From: Albifimbria verrucaria
Lineage: Eukaryota; Ascomycota; Sordariomycetes; Hypocreales; Stachybotryaceae
Direction of reading: 5' to 3'
Assembly (NCBI GenBank): GCA_020081605.1
Contig: JAHREC010000011.1
Location: forward strand, 4,216,001 to 4,280,000
DNA: 64,000 bases
The number at the start of each line of letters is the position of its first letter. Position 1 is the stretch's first letter. The translations under genes and the position numbers were made by a program. Shown here piece after piece: positions 1-14,900 of this stretch. Under the pieces are notes generated by a model. That model saw nothing but the letters and a program-made list of their open reading frames with translations, was not told the DNA's origin and did no database searches.

Positions 1-2904
1 TAGCAGCAATTTGATCCTGTAATGTGGCGTCGAGCGGTAGGAAGACAGAGCTATCATCAGCAGCAAGGTTGATACCCGCGGTTCTTGACTCGTCGTTGAA
101 GCAAAGGTACGAAACAAGGTTAACACCGGCTTCATTCTTGAAGACATCCACAGCCACCTGTCGTACGCCCTTAAGTGAGGCACGGATATGATGTTCAACT
201 TCACCAAGTTCGACTCGCAAACCGCGAATCTTGACCTGCGTATCCTTTCTGCTAGAGAATTCGATAGTTCCGTCTGAATTATAGTAGCAGAGATCGCCAG
301 ACTTGTAGAATCTGCCCCATTTAGCTTCACTTCGGCGTGGAGCCCAGCTAGGAAGATCTCGCAAGGTGGATTGCTTTGTTTTCTCGGGATCTGCAAGGTA
401 CTCTCGGAGAAGGGTTGGGCCTTGGATAACAACCTCTCCAAGTGTTCCGACAGGGGCTAATTTCGCAGGGTTGTTTGGATCCACGATCCAGCAGAAACCA
501 CCAATAGGTCTGCCAACATTGAGTGGTGACTCGTCCGCTGACTTCCACTCGTGGATTGAACTGAAGACACAGGTCTCAGCAGGTCCCCAACCGTTGAAAA
601 GCCGCACCTTTCCGAACCAAGCCTCGAAAACGTCACGTGTGACTGCCTCACCAGCAAGAAGCATGGATTTCAGGCCTGGAAGGTCTTCAGGCTTGAGCGT
701 TCTTGCAAATGACGGGGTGAAGAATGCGGTATTAACGCTGGCTTCTTGCATAAACTCCTTGAGTCCGTTCATTCTGCTCTCTTCTGATGGTACACACAAG
801 CAAGCACCGTTAATCAATGGACTGAAGATTTCTCCGATAGCTAAGTCGAAGACGCATGCAGCAAATTGCAGCATTCGAGTTTCTTCTGAGATATCCAAGC
901 GCTTGCTGATAGCAGTCTGACTGGTGCAAACAGAGCCGTGCTCCATAATCAGACCCTTTGGCGTACCAGTAGATCCAGAAGTGAACAGCACATAGGCAAT
1001 GTTTCTGGGCGTGACGTTGGAAGCAGGCGAGCTAAGAGCCGACTCTGGTGCTCTAGAAATAAGAGACTGGATGAGTTGAGGCGTCACTTCCAGAACATTA
1101 TCAACCAAGCCGTCACAAAGGTTCTTGTTTGCAGGTGAAGACAGAGCAATCTTCGCCTTTGTTTGGGACACGACTTGTTGCTGTCTTTGAAGGGGATGCG
1201 AGGGATCAAGCGGGACCCAAGCAGCGCCAGCCTTGTTGATTGCCAGAATTGATACGAAATACCAAGCAGACTTTTCGAAGCAGACGTGGATCAAGTCATC
1301 CGGCCGAATGGCTTCACTCTTGAAAAGGAAGTGCGCAAGAGCATTGGAGTAGCTATCCAGTTGGCTGTATGTGAGCTGTGCATCCCAAGCATGAATAGCG
1401 ACCGCATCAGGTCGGATCTGAGCTTGCTCCTCAATGAGTTGATGCAAGCAGCTATCCACAATCTCTGGAGTCTCGGCATTCCATTGAAGTGCCTGCTGTA
1501 CATCCCACTCTCCAGAAAGAGTGACAGCGCTCAAGCTTGTATCGTCTTGGGTTTGCAGTTGTTGAACGACATGATTGAAGTGCTCAGACAAGGCCTCCAT
1601 CTTTGCCTCCGACAGAACATCGGAGTTATAGATGAGAAGAAGTTCAATGTGGTCATCATACAGAAGACCCTGAATGACCAATGGGTAGCTGAAGTATCCC
1701 TCCATAGACTCCTCAACGGTGAACTTTTCGGAATCCACAGCGACGAGAACGGAATCGGCCGTCACATCAGTAGAATCCATTTGTTGGGCTGGCTGAACAA
1801 CCAACAAGCTGGTGAAATCACAAGCATCCTTGGCATTGGCTCCCAATTTGATGATGTTCTGGAGACCGAACTGCTCATAAGCAACCATGTCAGATGATTG
1901 GGTTTGAATGTCTTGAAGGAAGCGAGAGACAGTCCTATTCTGATCCAAGCGAACCCGGATAGGAACAGTAGCAATCATCGGACCGGCCATTTCGCTGAGG
2001 CCTGGAACAGGAGCATTTCGGCCTGATACAGTTGATCCGAAGCAGACGTCATCGCTATCGGAATAGTGGGCGAGAACAACGGCCCAAGCAGCGCGTAAAA
2101 TCGAGGCCTTGGTAATTGATGTATCGGCCAGGTGGCTGAAGTCAAGCGAACGTTTCTTGATGCGAGTGACATTTTCGCTCTTTGACGATGTCTTGTTGAG
2201 TGACGGTGGGAATGCAGCTCGCTTAGCATCCGAGAGTTGTGAGCTCCAGTAGTTGCTGGCGTCTTCGTGGTTCAGGCCTGTGGCATACTTGATGAAGCCT
2301 GAATAAGGCTGTAAAGTAACGGCTTCTGTGCCTCTATAGTAGGCATAGAAAGTTCCCAAAACAATTCGCATAGTCCAACCATCGTAGATGGTGTGGTGCA
2401 TGGTCCAAACGAAGTAATTGTCGCCACTGCTTTCCTCAACGACCGCATAACGACATAGAGGAGTTCCATAGCTCATCTCAACGCGATACATGATGTTAAG
2501 GAATGATCGAAGATCAAGACCCTTGGTGTTTTCCCAATGAATATCATCCTTGACAAGAGCCTGGATGCAAGTCTCTCCGATCATTGCCATCCTTGTTCGC
2601 AAGTTGCCGCAAGCTAGGACAGTGCGCTCCCAGGCAGCCTTGAAATGGGCAACGTCGACATGGGCTGGGAGACGGTATGCGTACTTGGCAATATAAGATC
2701 CAGGTTCCTTAGCGGTGAGGGCCATGAGACCCTCCTGAAGCTTGGTACAAGGGTAAGCATCCTCAATTTCTTGGTCTTGAGACAAGCCATAAAGCTCGCG
2801 GGAAGAGGCACTTAGAACCTTCTCACGAAGAGCGTCTGAGATCAAACTGAAAGGAGCAACTTCTAAGTCTTGAAGAGCCTTCTCATCGATCTCAATAGCT
2901 TTGG
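1..2904 (-). other. NRPS module 18 (C18 and A18, truncated by window edge), Aib-like pocket
   Basis: C18 opens near 2758 ([12 protein letters not shown]) with MHHTIYDGW at about 2390. A18 starts near 1455 and reads [27 protein letters not shown] and [10 protein letters not shown], pocket D-L-G-F-L-A-G-V-F; the NTAFFTP segment departs from the NWAFLTP of its relatives. The window ends within the small C-terminal subdomain (TLQDQIAA), so the A10 lysine and T18 lie outside. Spot checks near 2395, 1258 and 2-25 all fall in the same frame, so no net break was found here. Confidence 0.85.
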
Positions 2905-5900
2905 AGGCCACACCACTGAGACGCGGATCGTCAAAGACGTCCTTGACGGTCAATGAGATTCCGATATCGCGGGCAGTAGAAACAAGGTGAATGGCTGCAA
3001 TAGAATCACCGCCGATACGCAAAAGCTGTCGTCCCGACCAATCGTTTCCATCGGGATATTCAGGATCTCAGCCCACAGGCTCTGAAGGCGACGCTCCATA
3101 GGTGTCTCAGGGGCCTCTTCTTTCCATCAGACAACGAGTAAGCTCGCATATCTTCACGGCTAAGTTCACTTGTGAGACGACGAAGGGTGTTACGGTCGAG
3201 CTTAGTAGATGTGATGAAAGGCATGAAGTTGCAAGGAATGAATAGCGTGGGTACCATGTAACGAGGCAAAGCAACGCTAAGTTGACCAATCATGCCTGTC
3301 ATCTTGCTCTGCAACTCTTGGGTCAAAGGCTGGAAGACACTTTCTTCATTGTTGGAGGCACCTGCGACCTTCGAAGCATCGCTGAAGCAGAAGTAGGCCA
3401 CGAGGTTGGAGCCACCATCGCCATTATAGACATCGACAGCCACCTGTCGGACGCCTTCGAGGAAGCTCGTACGTGATGTTCAACCTCGCCCAACTCAACT
3501 CTCAAGCCTCGGATCTTAATCTGAGTATCCTTGCGGCTCGAGAATTCAATGGTGCCATCAGCATTATAGAAAGCCAAGTCTCCAGACTTGTAGAAGCGGT
3601 TCCAATGAGGCAGATCGCGTTTAGGCATCCAATCAGGCAGAGTGGTAATTGTAGTAGCCTTTGTGCGCTCTGGATCTGACAGATATTCTCTGAGGACTGT
3701 AGGTCCCTGAATAATAACCTCGCCGAGGGTGCCGGTAGGGGCGAGTTTCTGGGGATCGTTGGGGTCAACGATCCAACAGAAGCCACCAACTGGGCGACCG
3801 ACGGTTAAGGGTGACTCGTCTGGGCTTTGCCATTCATGCAATGTGCTGAAGACGCAGGTTTCTGCAGGGCCCCATCCATTGATGAAACGGACCTTGCCGA
3901 ACCACGTACTGAAAACGTCTCGGCCTACAGCTTCACCAGCGAGCAATAGAAGCTCGAGGCTTGGAACATCCTCTGGGCGGAGAGTTCTGGCAAACGCTGG
4001 GGTTAAGAAAGCCCAGTTGATATCCATATCGCGAATAAATTCCTTTAGGCCATTCATCCTTGTTTCTTCAGAAGGAACACATAGACATGCGCCATTGATC
4101 AATGGCGCAAATATCTCACCAATTGAAAGATCAAAAACATAGGCTGCAAATTGAAGCATTCGAACAGATGATGTCAGGCGTAATCGCTTCGTAATTGCAG
4201 TCTGGCTGGTGCATACTGAGCCATGCTCCATCATCAGACCCTTCGGAGTACCCGTACTGCCGGAAGTAAAGAGGACATAGGCGGCGTTACGAGGGGTTAC
4301 GCCAACTTCCGGCGGAGATTGCGAGTCGAATTTCGTCTGCAGCTCATTGTCTAGCTTTGGTGTGACTTGAAGGATGTTCTCAACCAAGCCGTCGCAAAGA
4401 GATGCGTTTGTAGGTGAAACCAGTGCCAACCTGGCCCTGGTCTGTACGACGACCTGGCGATGCCGTTGCGGCGGGTGAGAGGGATCCAGAGGAACCCAAG
4501 CGCCACCCGCCTTGTTGATTGCAAGGACAGCAACGAAGAACCATGCAGACTTCTCGAAGCATACGTGAATAAGTTCATCATTCTCGACACCATATTCGTG
4601 GACAAGATAATGAGCGAGGCGGTTGGCGGCACTGTTGAGCTCACTGTATGTAAATTCAGCATCCCAGGCACGGATAGCTGGTGCATCAGGTCGAATTCTG
4701 CCTTGCTCTTCGATGAGTGTGTGGAGGCAAGATTCAATAACCTCGGGAACCTCGTCGTTATTCTTTATCGCCTGCTCCAAGTCCCAAGAAGCGGCAATAG
4801 AAACCTCATCGAGAGGCTTTTCACCTTGCTCAACGAGCTGAGCCACGACATTGTCAAATTGGTACGAAAGCGCTTGGATCTGTACCTCATTAAGGATCGA
4901 TGAATCATAAACAAAGACTAGATGAACTTGGTCTTCGAAGATGAAGCATTGGAACACCAAGGGGTAGCTGAAGTAGCCCTCCATGGTGTTCTCGGCAGTA
5001 TCCTTATCTGCACTGGCCGGCTCAAGAATGGCCCCTTCTTCGCCTTGGCCAGCCCCTGCTTGATGGGCTGGTTGCAGTACCAGCAAACTTGTGAAGTCGC
5101 AAGCCTCCTTTGCATCGGGTCCGAGCTTGGTGATATTTTGTAGACCGAACTGCTCATAGGCAACCATTTCCGCGGCTTGTTTTTGAATGCTTGACAGGAA
5201 GCCGGAAACAGACTGCGACTTGTCAAGTCGCACCCGCACAGGAACAGTTGCTACAACAGGACCCGGCATCTCAATAAGACCAGGCACAGAAGCGTTACGA
5301 CCTGAAACCGTCGTTGCGAAGCAGACATCATCAGTATCGCAGTAACGAGCTAATACAATAGCCCAAGCAGCACGAAGAATGGACGCCTTGGTAATGACAG
5401 TATCCATATCCTTAGGGAATGAAATGGTGTTCTTCATGATGCGAGTGGCATCTTCAACCCTATTGGAAACAGGAGGGGTTGGAGGGAAGGTCGCTTTAGA
5501 GGCTTCGTGAAGTTGTTTCCTCCAGTAGTTGCTTGCAGCTTCTTGATCCATATCCATGGTGTATTTAATAAAGCCGGCATAAGATCGGACAGATGTTTCG
5601 ATGTCGCGGTAGACGCAGAAGAGGGTGTTGAGAACGATCTGCATGCTCCATCCGTCGTAGACAGCGTGGTGGACAACCCAGATGAAATAGTGCTCATCTC
5701 CTTCAGTAACCAATGCATGGCGGCAGAGGCGAGATCCATAGCCCATTTGCAGGTTGCGCATTCTTGAGAAAAATGTAGCTAGGTTGATTCCAGCAGTGTC
5801 CTCCCACTGCAGCTCTTCTTTAACAAGGATTTGAACGGGAATGCCGCCCACAATGGCAATTCGAGTGCGGAGGTTGCCACACATTTCAACAGTCTTGGCC

Positions 5901-8900
5901 CAGGCCATCTTGAAACGATCAAGGTCGATGTAGTCTGGAATCCTGTAAATATACTTGGCAATGTAGGATCCGGGTTGCTTAACAGACAAAGCCATCAAAC
6001 CTTCCTGGAACTTCGTGCAGGGGTAAGCATCTTCAATCTCCTGTCCATCAGCGAGGGCACATTCCTCTCGAGTGGCATCTTCAAAGAGTTGTTCATGGAC
6101 AGGTTGAGCCAAGAGGCTGAATGATGTAATTTCTTGTTCTGCAAGGTCGGATTCACTCATTTCAATCGCCTTGGCCGCAATGGCTGAGAGACGAGGGTCG
6201 TCGAATATATCCTTGACGGAAATGGATAGGCCGGCATCACGGGAGATAGTGACGAGTCTAATTGCAGCAATCGAATCACCACCAATGCGGAGGAAACTGT
6301 CGTCACGGCCGATGGATTCTGTAGGAATCTTAAGGACGTCGGCCCAGAGGCTTTGCAGCCGAACTTCCATCGGGGTCTCTGGTGGTCGCTTCTTGCTATC
6401 CATCAGGGAATATTTAGCGAGCTGTGCCTGGCTGAGAGAGCCAGTCAACTTGCGAAGGAGGTTACGATCGAGCTTCGTTGAAGTAATGAATGGCATGTAA
6501 AGACACGGCACAAAGAGGGTAGGAACCATGTAGCGAGGGAGTGAAACGCTTAGCTGGCCCACCATAGCAGTAAGTTGACTTTGCAGTTCATCGCTCAATG
6601 GCAGGAAAACAGGGTCTTGTGAACCCTCGGAGCCGGCGGTTCTTGTATCATCCGTAAAGCTGAAGTAGGAAACGAGGTTGGCTCCAGCATCGGTTCTGAA
6701 CACATCAACGGCTACCTGACGAACTCCTGTAAGAGCAGCACGAATATGATGCTCAACTTCACCGAGTTCAACTCGAAGACCGCGAATCTTAACTTGTGTG
6801 TCTTTACGAGTGCCGAATTCGATAGTGCCGTCAGGGTTGTAGAAACACAAATCTCCTGACTTGTAGAATCGGCTCCAATAACGTGAAGTGCGACGAGGAG
6901 CCCATTCTGGCAGCGTGGTTACAAGACTGGCTTTGGTCCTGACAGGGTCTGATAGATATTCACGTAGGAGCGTTGGTCCCTGGATAACCACCTCACCCAG
7001 GGTGCCTGTCGGAGCTAGCTTATCTGGGTTTTCAGGATCGACGATCCAACAGAAGCCACCTACAGGGCGACCAACTGTGAGTGGCGATTCATCAGCAGAC
7101 TTCCATTCATGAAGCGTGCTGAAAACGCAAGTCTCGGCAGGTCCCCAACCGTTAATAAGTCGAAGCTTTCCGAACCAAGTTTCGAAGATATCGCGACCGA
7201 CAGCCTCACCTGCCAACAAAAGCAATTCAAGTGACGGAACATCCTCCGGCCTTAATGTACGGACGAATGCAGGCGTAAGGAAGGCCCAGTTGATCTGTTT
7301 TTCGCGAATGAAATCGGTGAGACCATTCATTCGTGTCTCCTCAGATGGAACACACAAGCAGGCACCGGATATCAGTGGCGCGATAATTTCACCAATACAC
7401 AAATCAAAGACGTAGGCAGCAAATTGGAGTATTCGTACATCGGGCGAGAGGCCTAGTCGGCGGGCAATCGCGGTTTGACTTGTGCAGACAGAGCCATGTT
7501 CCATAACAAGACCCTTAGGCGTGCCAGTTGAGCCGGATGTGAATAAAACATAGACAGCGTTGCGTGGTGTGACCTTGCGAACGGGTGCTTTCAGACTGGT
7601 TTGGTTGTTTTCAGCCAGCTTGTTGTCGAGTTCAGGACCAACTTCGACAACATCACTGACCAGTCCTTCACACAATGCCACATTAGCTGGTGACGCAAGG
7701 GCGAGTCTAGCCTTCGTCTGAGAAACGACTTGGTGCTGTCTTTGCGCAGGGTGAGAAGGGTCTAAAGGAACCCACGCGCCGCCGACCTTGTTGATAGCAA
7801 GGATAGAGACAAAGAACCACGCAGATTTCTCAAAGCATACGTGGATCAGTTCGTCCGGCTTTATGACGAAGGTGTTCACCAAGTAGTGTGCCAAACGGTT
7901 AGCCGCATGGTTTAGCTGTTTGTAGGTAAATTCGGCATCCCAAGCCTTGATTGCGTATGCGTCGGGTCGAATTTGGGCTTGTTTCTCAACTAGCTGGTGC
8001 ACACAAGCATCAACAATATCTGTGTCTTCACTGTTGCGAGCAACAGCTTGCTCAAGATCCCATGGGCCCGCAATGGCTACAGAGCTCAAAGACTTGTCTT
8101 CCTGAGCGAGAAGTTGCTGGACGACGTGATCGTATTGATGGGAGATTCCAACCAATTGAGACTCTGTCAGAACGTTAGAGTCGTAAACGAAAACCAGGTC
8201 AACAGCATCGTTCATCAAGAATCCTTGAAGAACCAAGGGATAACTGAAGTAGCCCTCAACTGTGCCTTCCGTATCATAGTCGTCTGAGTCAGCGGAAACT
8301 AGAATAGCCGTATTATCATTTTCTTCCATGGAAGCCATCTGCTGCATAGGCTGGATAACCAAGAGACTGGTAAAGTCACATGCTTCCTTGGCGTCAGCGC
8401 TAACCTTGGCAATGTTTTGCAATCCAAATTGTTCATAGGGAACCATTCTAGAGGCCTGGTTCTGGACGCCCTGAAGATACTTGAGTACCTTTTGGTCCTT
8501 CTCAAGACGAATACGAACAGGGACAGTTGCGATTACAGGACCAGCCATGGTCTCCAGGCCTGGAATAGGAGCATGTCTGCCTGATACTGTTGTTCCGAAG
8601 CAGACATCATCAGAGTCGCAGTACCGGGCCAGGACCATCGCCCAGGCAGCCCTAAGAATAGTTGCCTGAGTGATCGAGTTCTTCGACCCACGGGGAATGC
8701 CACAGTCTTCCTCAAGGTCTTCGTAGAGTTGGGTTGTGGATTTGAGGATTTGTTCTCGCTAGGGAAGGTGGCCTTCTTAACCTCTTGAAGCTGGGTCTTC
8801 CAGTAGTCAACTGCAGATTCGTGATCGACACTCTTGATATAGTTGATGAACTCGGCGTACGGGCGGAGAGGTGCCATCTCAAGTTGCAGATAAGATTGGA

Positions 8901-11900
8901 ATAAGCTGTTCAGAACAATCTGAATAGTCCAGCCATCATAGATTGCGTGGTGGACGACCCAGACGAAGAAGTTCTTGCCAGAGGGTCTTTGATCAGGGCA
9001 TATCGACAAAGTGATGAGCCGTAGCCCATTTCGAATTCTTGCGCCAGGTCTAAGAAGGCTCGAAGTGATACCTTATAGGTCGGTTCCCAAGAGATGTTGG
9101 TCTTGGTCAGGGCTTGAACTGCTGTACCATCAACCAGGGCGATTCTGGTTCTCAAGTTGCGGCAGAGCTGGATAGTTTGTTCCCAAGCGGCCTTGAAGCG
9201 GGCGATATCGACTTGATCCGACAGTCTATAGACGTACTTGGCGATGTAGGAACCTGGCTGTTTGACTGCAAGAGCCATGAGACCCTCTTGGAGGGGTGTG
9301 CATGGGTAAGCATCCTCAATGAGCTCTTCGCTTGCCAAACCGCATTGAGATTGCAGCTCCTTGATGACGGAAGTAGCGTTCTGTGAAACCAGGGCAAATG
9401 GTTCGACCTCATAGGATACTTGGTCCTCTCCTCCCTCTGCTGCAGCAGCAACATGAGATAGTCGAGGATCTTCGAAAATCTTTGAGACGGTGAGGAAAAT
9501 ACCTTCTTGCTGAGCGAGTGACACAAGCTGAATAGCGGTGATTGAGTCACCTCCAATCTGCAGGAAGCTATCATTCTTACCAATATCTTGAGGATCAAGT
9601 CTCAGGAGTTGTGCCCATAAGTCACGCAGCTTGAACTCCATGGCAGTGGTAGGTGCAACCTTGTCCTCATTATTCAGTGCGTACGAGGCGGCCTCGGTGG
9701 CAGACAAACTGCCAACCAAGGCTCGAAGTCTCTTTCTGTCGGTCTTGAGAGAGGTGTTGACTGGCATGTAGTTGAGCGGCAAGAATAGCGAGGGAACCAT
9801 ATAGGACGGAAGCGCCGCTTTGAGGTCCGCTACCAATGCGACAAAAGACTGGCGAATCTTCTCATCCATTGGCATAAGAAGGTCGGCAGTGGTGGATGCA
9901 TCTGGTGAGTCCTTGTTGTAAGTAATGAACCCGACAAGCGTCTCTCGAGAGTCTCCGCGAATCACTTCTGCAGCAACATGCTCCACTTCAGGCAGTGACT
10001 TCTTGATATTATACTCAATCTCGCCAAGCTCGATACGGAAACCACGAAGCTTGACTTGAGTATCCAATCTGCCGAGATATTCAATTGTGCCATCGGCGTT
10101 ATAACGGCCGAGATCGCCAGTCTTGTAGAATTTACGAGTATCGTTAGCATCGGGCTTTGGAAGCCACTGGACGCTCTGGATGAAGGAACTCTTCGTTCTC
10201 TCTTCATCATTGAGATATCCACGTGCCATGTGGCGTTGCAAGAAGATTTCACCAATACAACCAATGGGCGCGAGACGCTCATGATCATCAGCCTCAACAA
10301 TCCAGAGGGTACCACTGAATCCTCTACCCACATTCGTGGGGTTCTCATTTGGAGACTTGTAAAGATAAGAAGCACAGAAGATAGAACATTCGGATGGACC
10401 GTAAGCGTTAATGACCTTGCTGACTCGGCCGTGCCAGGTCTCAAGGGTATCCTTTGTAGGGGCCTCACCGACAAGCATAAGCATGTCCAGTGTCGGGACG
10501 TCATTTGGATCAAGGGTCCGGAGGAATGACGCCGTAAGCATGGCAGTGTTTACTTGGGCATCGTTAATGAAGCCAGTGATATTTTCGATACGTTCTGCAT
10601 CTGAAGGCACGCAGACTGTTCCACCGAAGACCAGAGTCTCCAGTATCTCGGACAGACTGACGTCGAATACATAGCTTGAGAATTGCAGTACTCGCGTAGT
10701 GCTATCCATAGTGTATGCTCTGTCGTAGCCCATAACACTAGAGCATAAGGCAGAATGGTCAACCACAATAGCCTTGGGCTTGCCGGTAGAGCCAGATGTG
10801 AACAGGACATAGGCGGCATTGCTAGGCTTTGGCTTGTTCTCTTCTTTAACCTCTGGTAGGTTCATCTTGGCAATTCTAGAAAGCAGCGAAGGTGACAGTT
10901 CAATGAGGTTAGGAACCATTCCAGCGCAAGTCTTTGCAGCTGAAGGCGATGCCACAATAAATTGTGCACCAACTTCCTTGACGAGAGCTGCCCGACGGTT
11001 TACTGGATGTGAGGGATCAACTGGGATGAACACACCGCCAGCCTTCATGATACCTAACATTGCCACCACAGTCCACATGGATTTCTCGAAGCACATGGGT
11101 ACCATGGTCTCGGGACGCACTCCAAGATGAGACAGATAGTTGGCGAGGATTGAGGAGGCGCGGTCTAATTGAACATAAGTTAAGCTTCCTTCGGTTGCAT
11201 ATACAGCCTCATGATCAGGTGTTCGTGAAGCTTGTTGCGAGATGAGGTCAAAAATGGTTGCGCGGCAAACTTCATGAACATCCTTGTTCCAGTCCATGGC
11301 CTTCTGAAGATCCCAGGGGCCAGCAAGAGAAACAGTAGAAAGGTCTTTCTGTTCATGGGTCAACAGCTGGTTGACAACATGGTTGAATTGATGAGAGAGA
11401 GCCTCCAGCTGTGACTCCGATAGAATATCAGAGTGATAAGTGAAGAGAAGCTCAACGTGATCATCATACACAAACGACTCGTTAACAAGTGGGTAGGTGA
11501 AGTATCCCTCCATTCCCTCTGCAGCCTGGTACTTATCTGGGCTAGGAGAGGCAAGGAATGCCGAGTCACCATCATCATCAGCACGAACCTGCGCAGGTTG
11601 AATGACTAGCAAACTGGAGAAGTCGCAAGCATCCTTGATATCAGCACCAAGACGAGAAATATTTTGGACACCGAATTGCTCGTAAGGGATCATTCCAGAT
11701 GACTGATTTTGTACATCCTGCAAGAAGCTGGATATCTGTTTCTGCTTCGGCAGCCGAACGCGCACAGGAACAGTTGCAACGACCGGTCCAGCCATGGTCT
11801 CAAGCCCGTGTACAGGGGCGTTACGGCCGGAGACTGTTGTGCCGAAGCAGACGTCATCTGTATCAGAGTATCGGGCTAGAACAATTGCCCAAGCAGCACG

Positions 11901-14900
11901 GATAACTGTTGCCTTTGTGAATGTAGTGTTTGAGGAGCGTGGGAAGTCGACGTGGTTCCTCAATTGACGAGTGATACTCTTGGATTTGGTTGATGCCTTG
12001 ACGCTGTTGGCAGCAGGGGGAATGTTGCGCGCTTGGCATCACGAAGTTGATCTCTCCAGTAATCACGAGCGACGTCATCATCAATGTTGATTGTGTATTT
12101 GATGAAGCCGGAGTAAGGTGCCAAGGTCGTGATCGGCAAGTCCTGGTAAGCCTTGAAGAAAGTCTCAAAGACGATATTCATGGACCAGCCATCGAACACA
12201 GCATGGTGGACAATCCAGACGAAATAGGTCTCTTCGGGAGACTCTTCAATCAGAGCATAGCGACATAAGGGTACATTGTAACCCATCTGGATCTTCTGGG
12301 CAGCATCCATAAAGGTTCTGAAGTCAATACCCTCAGTAGGCTCCCAACGAACGTCGTTCTTCACAATTGCCTGGAGTGAGTACCCTTCAATGTTAAGGAT
12401 GCGAGTTCGGAGGTTATCGCAGATCAAGACAGTGCGCTCCCAGGCAGACTTAAAGCGCTGGAGATCGATATGGCTGGGCACACGGAAAACTTGCTTGGCG
12501 ATATAGGATCCAGGCTGAGTTACAGAAAGAGCCATAAGACCTTCCTGTAGCTTGTTGCATGGGTAAGCATCGTCAAGTTCCTGGTCAACGCCTAAATCGC
12601 ATTGTTGGCGTAGATGGGTATTGAGTACAAGCTCACGGATTGGTTCCGAGAGTAAGCTGAATGGTGCAACAGCCTGGAGATCTTCTCCTGCAGCCTCTCT
12701 AGCCTTCTCTGCTACAGCGCAGAGTCGGGGTCATCGAAGATGTCTTTGACGGTTATTTCGATGCCTGTTTCTCGTGCTAGAGTGACTAATCGAATAGCGG
12801 CAATCGAATCACCGCCAACTCGGAGGAAGTTATCGTCCTTACCAATTGACTCGGTAGGGATATTGAGTATCTGAGACCACAGGCCTTGCATCTGGACTTC
12901 CATGGGAGTTTCAGGGCCGCGTTTCTTGCCGTCGAGAAGAGCATACATTGCAAGTTCCTCACGACTTAATGCGGAAGTCATCTGCTTCAAGCCATTCCTG
13001 TCGAGCTTAGTAGACGTGATGAAGGGCATGTACTGGCAGGGAATGAACAAGGTTGGAACCATGTATCGGGGCAGAGCCACGCTTAAGTGTCCCAGCATGG
13101 CAGTGATATCACCTTGCAGACTCTCTGTGATAGGTAGGAACACATTGCCCTCTGGCCTGGTGGCCGCTGTCTTGCTATCGTCGTTGAAACAGAAGTAAGC
13201 AGCCAGGTTGGAACCACCATCGGACTTAAACACATCAACTGCAACTTGACGCACGCCCTTCAAAGAGGAACGGATATGGTGCTCAACTTCGCCAAGTTCA
13301 ACACGAAGGCCACGAATCTTGACCTGAGTGTCCTTGCGGGTAGAGAACTCAATAGTTCCATCGGGATTATAGTAGCAGAGATCACCGGACTTGTAGAAGC
13401 GACTCCATGCGCGGGAGCCACGGTATGGAGCCCATTCGGGTAGCATACGAACCATTGAAGCTTCTGTTCGCTCAGGGTCGGAAAGGTACTCCCGTAGTAA
13501 GGTGGGACCTTGGATAACCACTTCACCGATGGTGCCGATCGGCGCAAGGCGGCTTGGATTTTCAGGGTCAACGATCCAACAGAAACCTCCAACGGGACGT
13601 CCGACAGTTAAAGATGACTCTTGTGATGAGGACCATTCGTGAAGGGTGCTAAAGACACATGTTTCTGCAGGGCCCCAGCCATTGATAAGACGGACCTTCC
13701 CGAACCAAGACTCAAACACATCGCGACCAACAGCCTCTCCTGCAAGAAGCAACAGCTCGAGACTAGGGACGTCATCTGGGTTCAAGGTACGGGCAAAGGC
13801 AGGGGTTAAGAAGGCCCAGTTAATATCCATAGCACGGATGAAGTCTGTAAGACCATTCATTCGCGTTTCCTCAGACGGTATGCATAGACAAGCTCCCGAT
13901 ACCAAGGGAGCAATGATCTCACCAATGGAGAGGTCAAAGACATAGGCAGCGAATTGCAACATCCTTACATCTGATGTAAGGCCAAGACGTTTGCTGATAG
14001 CGACCTGGCTAGTGCAAACAGCTCCATGCTCCATGACGAGACCCTTAGGAGTTCCTGTGCTGCCGGAGGTGAACAGGACATACACAGCATTACGTGGAGA
14101 AACCTTCGTCTCAGGGGCACGCAGACCAGAGGTAGCATCTTTAGAGAGCTGTTCGTCCAGAGCGGCCGACACCTCTACAACATTCTCGACCAGTCCCTCG
14201 CAAAGCTTGACATTCGCAGGGAAGCAAGGGCAAGCTTGGCCTTAGTTTGCTTGACAACCTGCTCTTGCCGCTGTTGAGGATGTGATGGATCAAGTGGAAC
14301 CCAGGCTGCACCGGCTTTGTTGATTGCTAAGATAGCAACAAAGAACCAAGCCGACTTTTCAAAACAGACATGGATCAAATCGTCTGGGTTAATAGTATGT
14401 CTGGATAGGATGTAGTTGGCGAGCCTATTCGCGGCTTGGTTAAGTTTTCGATAGGTAAGCTCCGCATCCCAAGCGCGGATAGCCAAAGCATCCGGTCGGA
14501 TATGGGCTTGTTTCTCAATAAGAGTATGTACACAGGAGTCGATGATATCAGGGACCTCAATGTTTCGCTCGAGAGCTTGCTCCAAGTCCCAAGGAGCAGC
14601 AACTGAAATTGACTCGAGTCTAGTATTTTCTGGGGAATCCAGAAGTTGCTGGACAACGTGGTTGTACTGATGGTAGATGGCAGTAACTTGGGATTCGGGG
14701 ATAACTTCAGAATCATAGATAAGCACAAGGTCGACGCGATCATCGAACATGTGTCCCTGGATAACCAATGGATAACTGAAGTAACCTTCCATGGACTCTT
14801 CCGCGGTGTACTTGGCTGGATCGGCGGCGACGACAACAGCATCCGAAGGGTCGTTGCTTGCAGCACCTTGTTGAGCAGGTTGAATGACCAGCAAGCTGGT